Source of the DNA: Neoconidiobolus thromboides FSU 785
Lineage: Eukaryota > Entomophthoromycota > Entomophthoromycetes > Entomophthorales > Neoconidiobolaceae
Assembly (NCBI GenBank): GCA_025603075.1
Contig: MU626465.1
Coordinates: 1-33,814, forward strand
Reading direction: 5' to 3'
DNA length: 33,814 bases
The notes under the pieces were generated by a model that was not told the origin of the DNA, ran no database searches, and saw only the letters and a list, made by a program, of their open reading frames with translations. Position numbers and translations under genes: made by a program. This document shows positions 27,952 through 33,814 of this stretch, piece after piece (the stretch's first letter is position 1; each line of letters starts with the position of its first letter).

Positions 27952-29254
27952 TTACTCGGGATGCATCAACTCATACATCAATAAATTTAAATTTTCCAAA
28001 GGATTACTTAATGTCGTTGTAGTTAAATTTATCGTATTTAGAAGCTAAAAATTCATGTAAATAAATTAATAAGGATCAAAAATTAAATTACCTGTTCAAC
28101 ATTTTTATTAAATAAAAAAGTAGCTGTTTGAAAATCTTTTGGATTAATTTTCCTTTTTAGGTATAAGGGAAAGCTGAAATTAAAATTAAAAATTAGTTTC
28201 TTATCATGTGTTGTATGAATAGATACTTACACCTGAATACCCTCTAATATCAATGGGTTCGTGATCGTTGTCTCTGAGCCAAAAGCTGTGATGGGAAAAC
28301 ATAAATCCACATTTAAATACATAGCTAAACAATTAACTAATTGGGCTAAATAACCCAACGCAATATTTAAGTTTTGATGGTTCACTTCTTTTATGACACA
28401 ACAAGGGTAAGCAAAGTGATTAAAATATATAACTTTTAAATAATATTATGACTATTTCTATATTGAAATTTTACTATAAAGTTATATAAAGTATATTTAC
28501 CTGAATCTAAAGGCAGCTTGATAGTGATGTCTCGTATCGTATATGTGTTTGTCAAGTCAAGACACTGCAAATGTTAAGGATTATGTGGGTTTGATAAAAA
28601 GAGTATGTGAAGGCTTACTTTTTCTATGGGAAAAATCGAGTGTAACTCATTAATTAAACTTTTCCTCCTTTGTTTTAACATTCTAATTTGGTCTAAGTTT
28701 AATATACTATTTTTAAAAAATAATAATATTCATTAGTTTAAATAAAATCATATATAAAAATTACTGAGTTTGTTCTAAGACAATGTTTTGATCCGATAAA
28801 TTAAAACGATGTTTATTTAACAGTGTTTTGTTCCTATCCAAAGCTTCTTTTTTTATTTGATTTTTTTCGATCAACTTTTCCTTATGTTCACTTTGTTTTT
28901 CAATCTCTTGGATTACTTTTAATATACTTTCTTTCTTTTGATCAATCCCTTGTTTTATCCTGGAGATTGAATCCTATATGTATATTCTTAAGTTTAATTG
29001 TTAACAATTTACTCATCTTTTTAAATTACCAATAATTTTAACTGTTTTAAATCAATTATATTATCTTCTAATAATACTTGTTGAACTTCTTTTTCTTTTT
29101 GTAGCATACTTTTACTCAACTTAATAACTAGTTTGATAAAATGTAAAGATAAAATAAATTACTTTAAAGCATCTTCTAAGGAATAAGAAACACTATCATG
29201 ACCCATCGTTACTGGTTTAAAATATTTTAGTTGTGCCTTTTGTTTTGAATTCAT
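27952..29254 (-). CDS. UVRAG/Vps38-like subunit of the class III PI3-kinase complex
   Basis: Component of the Vps34-Vps15-Vps30 complex II that makes PI3P on endosomes. Eight exons on the minus strand: 29254-29163, 29114-29030, 28973-28765, 28706-28619, 28564-28501, 28387-28231, 28173-28092 and 28044-27952, giving 289 aa. Residues about 60-145 form a charged coiled coil (I-K-Q-G-I-D-Q-K-K through L-K-Q-R-R-K-S-L). The C-terminal part has N-I-A-L-G-Y-L-A-Q-L-V and V-F-P-L-Y-L-K and ends its family block with F-L-F-N-K-N-V-E-Q, as in the UVRAG/Atg14 fold (lipid-binding BARA-like half). No N-terminal C2 domain is seen. The first acceptor (GAG or AAG) and the fifth (AAG) are non-TAG, so exon edges 29114 and 28387 are uncertain by a few residues. 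Atg14 is the alternative identity. Confidence 0.82.
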
Positions 29255-29728
29255 TTTATTATTATAATAAATAATTTTATTGAAAAAGTGAGTTCATTAA
29301 AATTGTAATTATTGACAAGCGTAATTGTTGCAGAAAGTAGAATTTATGCTCTTTTCTGATAAGAATTATTTAGCGGGAATAAGATTTTATTATTATTATT
29401 ACTAAAAAAACAAAAAAGCATTAATTTATAATATTTGAATATTAGATTAAGTTCATATAGTTAAATTGTTCCATATAAAAACAGCTTTAGGTATATAGAA
29501 AATAAAGCTAACACTCTAATAACATATAATACGTAATAACTCAAGTTTAAATTCCAATAACTACTAACTGATTAATTCTCCACTCATAAAAAGAACGCAA
29601 AAAATAATCCACTAATCCATGATTTCATTTGCTAAAATTACGTAGAAACTGAAAACTCAATTGAAGGTGGCAACTAATTAAAAAAAGATAGATTTCATTT
29701 TTTTTTAAAAACAGATAAACTTTATAAA
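29255..29728. other. Bidirectional promoter region, UVRAG-like / V-ATPase E
   Basis: A 474-bp AT-rich spacer between divergent start codons. It must contain both promoters, but no specific motif is evident and there is no MITE copy here. Confidence 0.5.
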
Positions 29729-30772
29729 ATGGCTTCAACTCGTGCTTTAAATGATGAAGAAGTATACGCTGAAATGAGAAAGATGGTGAGTTTAATTATT
29801 ATATTGAGAAGATCTAGGGATTAACATTTGATTTTAGATTGCTTTCATTAAACAAGAAGCCTTAGAAAAAGCTAGAGAAATTAAAGTTAAGGTAGATTTT
29901 ATCAAAATTTTTAAACAAGGGATGTTAATTTCTATTTTTAAGGCCGATGAAGAATTCAATATCGAAAAGGTAAATACTTTTGTTTGAAAATAAGAGCCGT
30001 AATTAACCTTTTTATTTAGGCCAAAATTGTACGTCAAGAGTCAATTAATATTGAGTCTGTATTTGAGCGTAAAACCAAACAAGTAGAAGTTGAAAAGATT
30101 ATGTAAGCAATAGAAAAAGTTGATTAAAAAGTTAATAATGAATTAATTCAATTAGCGCTAAGTCCACTTTAACAAACAAATCACGTCTTGAAGTATTAGG
30201 GGAAAGACAAAGTTTACTTAATGAACTTTTTGAAACCGCTGGTGAAAAACTTAAAGCTATACCACAAGATAAAGAAAAATATACAGCTTTTTTAAATGAC
30301 CTGGTTTTACAAGTAAGCTTTATTATTTTCAATAGCTTATAAATCGATTATTAAAATTTAGGGTTTCTATCAACTCATGGAAGAAAATGTAACCATTGCT
30401 TGTCGTGAAAGTGATGTTGATTTAGTCAAACAAGCTTCTGAACATGCTTCTAAGATCTTTGAAGAACAATTTAACTACCCTGTTAAAGTTGAAATTGATA
30501 GCCATTATTTACCAGCTGACAGGTAACTTTTATAGATAAAATATATAATAATTATATTAAACTATTTTTCAGTAATGGTGGTATCATCTTATCATGCCTT
30601 AATGGCAGAATCAAAGTTGAAAATACTTTAGAATCTCGTTTAGAACAATTAAAAGAACAAGTAAGTTTATTTTTTTTTGTAAGCCAACTTTGTTAATTTA
30701 ACTGCTTAGATGTTACCTCAAATCCGTTACTCTTTGTTTGGTCCTTCCCCAAATCGTAAATTCTATAACTAA
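29729..30772 (+). CDS. VMA4: V-type H+-ATPase subunit E
   Basis: Peripheral-stalk (V1) subunit that, with subunit G, holds the catalytic head of the vacuolar proton pump. Eight exons: 29729-29785, 29838-29891, 29943-29969, 30020-30102, 30156-30312, 30362-30522, 30573-30660 and 30710-30772, giving 229 aa (family 226-233). The N-terminal helix has M-I-A-F-I-K-Q-E-A, A-D-E-E-F-N-I-E-K and K-S-R-L-E-V-L. The C-terminal domain has G-G-I-I-L-S, then N-T-L-E-S-R-L, and closes with F-G-P-S-P-N-R-K-F-Y. The K-S-T-L-T-N-K-S-R-L segment resembles fungal Vma4. Exon 3 encodes only nine residues. Intron 2 (29892-29942) is 51 nt, stop-free, in frame and has an AAG acceptor; the alignment without it matches the family. 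Confidence 0.95.
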
Positions 30773-30981
30773 TACACTTTATTAAATGGGCTTTCTATAT
30801 CATTAAGTTTTATTTGATTTTACTTTCCAAGTAAACGGATTTATTTTAATTGAAGTCTTTTTTAATTAATATAGAGAATAATAAATCTAATAAGTAAAAG
30901 GTTATTTTTATATTGAAAAAATGATATGTACAAATTATCCAAGTATAAAAAATGAAATATTTAAATTAAAATGATAACAAT

Positions 30982-31689
30982 CTATAATTCTTCTTTATTT
31001 CCTTTAACTTTCTCCTTAGTTTTTTCCTTTTTAAGCTTAAATGTAACATAGCCTTCACCTTCGACAATACTTGGAGGTTTATGGGTAGCAGCGATGGGTT
31101 CTAACAAATCACAAACTTTAGCTAAATACTCTTTAACCCTTGGTTCTTCCAGCTTTAATTTTTTCTTATTTCTTGTGGATCCAGACACTTGAAACTGAGC
31201 TAAATTCCCTTTTTGAAGGCATTTTTTAGCCAAATTAACTTTGGTATTAAGATCATGCTCACCAATTAATATGGATAATTTGAATTCTTTAAGTGAAATA
31301 CTATTTTGTTTTTTATTTGCTTGCAATTGTTTTTCTCTTTCATATAATTGTTTAATATTATAAATTCGACAGATTGGATTTTCAGAGTTGTCTAATTGCA
31401 TTAATACATGGGTAGTTAAATCCATTTCTTTCAATATTTTCCATACTGGTTTGACACCTTGTTTTTGTCCTTCAGCATCAATAAGCTGTACATATTTACT
31501 TTGTATTTCCTGATTTCGTGGTCTTCTACCTTCTTTTTGTTTCTTTTGAACCGGCTTATCTGGCGTTGTATACGTCAAAAAGCCCCTATTTGTCTCCTGT
31601 TGAAGTGAATTAATCGCTAGCTGGTTTAGCCTTGGATAAAAGTTAAGTAATGAATTTGCTTGCTTGAAGGCTGCTATTAAAGATCTCAT
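30982..31689 (-). CDS. Mitochondrial translation initiation factor IF-3
   Basis: Binds the mitochondrial small ribosomal subunit, keeps subunits apart and checks start-codon pairing. Single exon, 235 aa. The N-terminus (M-R-S-L-I-A-A-F-K-Q-A-N, to about residue 40) is a basic amphipathic presequence. The IF3 N-domain begins G-R-R-P-R-N-Q-E-I (54-62), with V-Q-L-I-D-A-E-G (67-74), and ends near P-I-C-R-I-Y (105-110). The linker/C-domain has K-E-F-K-L-S-I-L-I-G-E-H-D (134-146) and K-K-C-L-Q-K-G-N (155-162). A lysine-rich tail follows, as in other mitochondrial IF-3s. It is convergent with V-ATPase E (209 bp apart). It is one of the few intronless genes in the right half. Confidence 0.9.
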   Translation of the reverse strand: MRSLIAAFKQANSLLNFYPRLNQLAINSLQQETNRGFLTYTTPDKPVQKKQKEGRRPRNQEIQSKYVQLIDAEGQKQGVKPVWKILKEMDLTTHVLMQLDNSENPICRIYNIKQLYEREKQLQANKKQNSISLKEFKLSILIGEHDLNTKVNLAKKCLQKGNLAQFQVSGSTRNKKKLKLEEPRVKEYLAKVCDLLEPIAATHKPPSIVEGEGYVTFKLKKEKTKEKVKGNKEEL

Positions 31690-31877
31690 TTATTGTTAAA
31701 AAAAAGTTTGAGCTTGTCAATATATTTTTATTAGTTGCTTATACTTTGAGTTTTATTGGCTATAAAAGTGGGTGACTAAAATTTTTAAATAATCAGATAA
31801 AAATGAAAATTTCATAAGTGACACGTATATCAAGGGAAAAAATTCACATAATTAAGATACATGTATTAAATTTTATT

Positions 31878-32711
31878 TTAAACTAAATGTTTTGAAAAGA
31901 AAGTGGCTGTAATATTGATAGCATCAGTAGTAAGCTTACGATTTTCTTCATTTGTAAAGTCACCTCTAGCAGCTGCAAACCCATGGAAAGTTTGAGTAAA
32001 CTCATGTTTTTCAGATTGAGTGAGGGCTGAAGGTTTAATTTGATCAAAGAAAGGAATCTATAAAATATGTTATATATATTATCATGAATCAATAATTCAA
32101 ATTTACGATTTCGGATTCATCTTTAGTGGGGATAAATAAAAATGGATAATTGATTTCTTTAAAATCTTGCTCAGTGAGAGCAGCTGGATGGAGAGCGGCA
32201 CCAGCTTTAAAAATAGGCTTAGAAAGCTTAAGAGCTTCAACTACCATTTTGCCGCCCCAACAAAATCCAATAATACCAGTTTGATCTTTTTCAGTGTCAA
32301 TATTAAAGTGTTTAATTAAAACTTGTAAGTCTTTATAAACCCTATTTTCCCAATTGTTATCAACAAACCCCCATTGTTTAAGCTCTTGATAACTAATTAA
32401 CAACAAATAAATAAATGTTACTTTGGTATTATAATAAACAGTTACTTTTTAGGTGGAAAATTATCTAAAGACCAAGGTTTTCCACGGAAAAAATCAGGAA
32501 CGATTACTCTGTAACCAGCTTGGGATAAAAGATCTACGAATTGAAGGGTGTTGTTATGGAACCCAAAGATATCATAGCAACAAAAGATGGTTTTTTTATG
32601 CTCTTCTCCAATGATGTAGTATTCGAAATCTTCTACCTTGGCTTTATTTCCCTTTGGTTCATAGTTTGAAACTACGGGTGGCAAAGTACAACATGCTTTT
32701 GGAATTGACAT
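31878..32711 (-). CDS. Dienelactone hydrolase family protein, copy 3
   Basis: A cytosolic alpha/beta hydrolase with the same three-exon layout as the 1266-2105 gene: 32711-32446, 32392-32107 and 32057-31878, giving 243 aa. G-F-C-W-G-G gives nucleophile Cys133, P-T-K-D places the candidate catalytic Asp at 180, and F-H-G-F-A-A-A-R-G-D gives His209. Conserved intron positions (after P-P-K and before I-P-F-F-D) show common descent with copies 1 and 2, but the sequence is clearly more diverged and lies about 30 kb away. It begins M-S-I-P-K-A-C-C with the same Cys-Cys pair. It keeps a complete Cys-Asp-His triad, so an active hydrolase is expected; the substrate is unknown. Confidence 0.9.
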
Positions 32712-32998
32712 TTTTTGTATTAAAAGTTAAATTATTGAAATATAAATTCACAAATCGAGTTTTTATACTGCTTTTGGGATGATGTCATTCATTAATCATT
32801 CCTCACTAAGATCTTTGAAAGGATTCTATTAACAAAATCGATTTATCTTTAGAAAGATGTATTAATAATATACAGTTATTTAAATGTATTAAAAAATCTT
32901 AGTATATCACACCTACACTATATTATGTATGGAAACTAAAACTTAGAAGGACAAAAAGGGTACTAAGAGTATCCATGTAATAAAACTCTATTTTTTAT

Positions 32999-33814
32999 TT
33001 AATCAAAAAGATTAGCTGGTACTTTGGAATCAATATAAGAAGGTAGTGGAATATTTAAAGCTTTTAAAGTGATAGCAAAGATGTCCATATTACGTACAGT
33101 ATTAGAAGGCAATTGTTTTGGAGAAATACCAGGACCAGAAGCACCAAATAGGATTTGAGTTTCTTGGAGAGTATTACCACCATGGCTAGTCCCGATACCG
33201 CCATGATCAGCGGTGACTAAAATTAAGGTAGATTCAAGTAATTGAGTTTCTTGAAGCTTGTGGACAATCTTACCAATATAGCTATCGATTAATTTATATT
33301 TAGCTATATATTCTTTACCCATCCATCCTTTCCCATGCCCAGTATTATCAATATCACTAAAATCAACAAACATGAGTTTAGCTTCTTTTCCGTAGTTACT
33401 GATAAAGTCTAAAGTTGGAGCAACAATATTATCATCGTTGTCAGTAACTTTAGTCAACTTTAAGCCTTCTTCAGTAAGTCCTTTATTCAAAGGAGTCCAA
33501 GAAACAATAGAAGCAATAGTAGCGTTAGCATCAAAATTTAAGATAGTTTTAAAGATAGTAGGGTATTCTTTCTTGTTGTAGTAATGATCATTAATATTAC
33601 TATTAGTAACCCCATGCTTATTAGGATTAACTCCGGTTAACATAGAGCCCCAATTTTGTCCAGACCAGGTTGGCTTCATAGCTTGAGCAAAGTTAGTATA
33701 AGCACCAGAAGCAAACAATTTTTTGATATTAGGTGTATCGATTTCTTTATAAAAATTACCAGCTCCATCTAAACCAATGAAGACTACTCTTTCAATCTCT
33801 TGACTGTTGATGGA
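32999..33814 (-). CDS. Alkaline-phosphatase-superfamily phosphodiesterase/pyrophosphatase (5' end outside window)
   Basis: 271 residues of the C-terminal part; the frame is open to the right edge. The TTG near 33718 is internal, since conserved sequence continues upstream (V-V-F-I-G-L-D-G-A-G). Metal- and substrate-binding motifs of the superfamily are visible: G-L-D-G-A-G (first metal Asp), K-P-T-W-S-G-Q-N-W with the likely Thr nucleophile, D-I-D-N-T-G-H-G (metal Asp and His), T-A-D-H-G-G and S-H-G-G (remaining metal ligands). This is the type-I phosphodiesterase/nucleotide-pyrophosphatase or predicted-AlkP group. The exact substrate and whether a signal peptide exists cannot be told. No intron is seen in the visible part. 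It lies upstream of DLH copy 3 in the same orientation. Confidence 0.82.
   Translation of the reverse strand, partial: SINSQEIERVVFIGLDGAGNFYKEIDTPNIKKLFASGAYTNFAQAMKPTWSGQNWGSMLTGVNPNKHGVTNSNINDHYYNKKEYPTIFKTILNFDANATIASIVSWTPLNKGLTEEGLKLTKVTDNDDNIVAPTLDFISNYGKEAKLMFVDFSDIDNTGHGKGWMGKEYIAKYKLIDSYIGKIVHKLQETQLLESTLILVTADHGGIGTSHGGNTLQETQILFGASGPGISPKQLPSNTVRNMDIFAITLKALNIPLPSYIDSKVPANLFD

Noticed and set aside
28823-29035. Plus-strand ORF of 70 codons
   Set aside because: Antisense to the coiled-coil exon of the UVRAG-like gene.
30132-30332. Minus-strand ORF
   Set aside because: Antisense to exon 5 of V-ATPase subunit E.
1-33814. Dictyostelid origin
   Set aside because: AT content and Asn runs would fit, but Rhizomucor-type lipases and the fungal-like V-ATPase E favour a fungus. 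Not excluded by sequence alone.

Overview
The window is nuclear DNA of an AT-rich eukaryote, most likely an early-diverging (zygomycete-grade) fungus. The reasons are: short introns of about 40-110 nt with GTAAGT-type donors and mostly TAG acceptors; five secreted class-3 lipases with exactly the disulfide and catalytic layout of the Rhizomucor/Rhizopus lipases; a V-ATPase subunit E that resembles the fungal form; and a small secreted expansin-like protein of a kind common in fungi. The species cannot be fixed from the sequence. Entomophthorales-type genomes are one AT-rich candidate, but that is inference.

Left part (1-17 kb): an accessory, secretome-like region. The left edge cuts a dienelactone-hydrolase (DLH) gene, followed by a tandem DLH copy (1266-2105, minus). 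Then come four plus-strand lipase genes (3144-4145, 4988-5989, 6594-7709, 9071-10177), a small secreted double-psi beta-barrel protein (10824-11186, minus), a fifth lipase (12131-13276, minus), a decayed gene with LEA-2-like fragments (about 14600-15580, minus) and a PPxY-containing orphan (15780-16397, minus). All five lipases, the barrel protein and the orphan are single-exon. The spacers are long and carry most copies of a roughly 105-bp miniature inverted-repeat element, a long foldback, a diverged tandem repeat and an unexplained hairpin-rich stretch (595-983).

Right part (17.5-33.8 kb): a compact housekeeping region, mostly intron-rich. It holds mitochondrial-type leucyl-tRNA synthetase (17553-20512, plus), a Dnmt2-type tRNA methyltransferase (20509-21890, minus, its stop codon overlapping that of LeuRS), a degenerate tRNA-Leu-like locus, the NAT10/Kre33 rRNA/tRNA cytidine acetyltransferase (22852-26482, plus), Mediator subunit MED31 (27267-27791, plus), a UVRAG/Vps38-like subunit of the Vps34 complex (27952-29254, minus), V-ATPase subunit E (29729-30772, plus), mitochondrial IF-3 (30982-31689, minus), a third DLH gene (31878-32711, minus) and the 5'-truncated end of an alkaline-phosphatase-superfamily phosphodiesterase (32999-33814, minus). 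Exon models were built by hand from splice consensus, reading frame and remembered family conservation.

The lipases and small secreted protein plausibly form an extracellular lipid-degrading cluster that grew by tandem duplication. The right-hand genes serve translation (LeuRS, IF-3, Dnmt2, NAT10), transcription (MED31) and endolysosomal function (V-ATPase, UVRAG). I see no CRISPR, phage or bacterial feature. The most notable non-coding signal is the MITE-like family, with 17 recognisable copies including tandem and head-to-head pairs.
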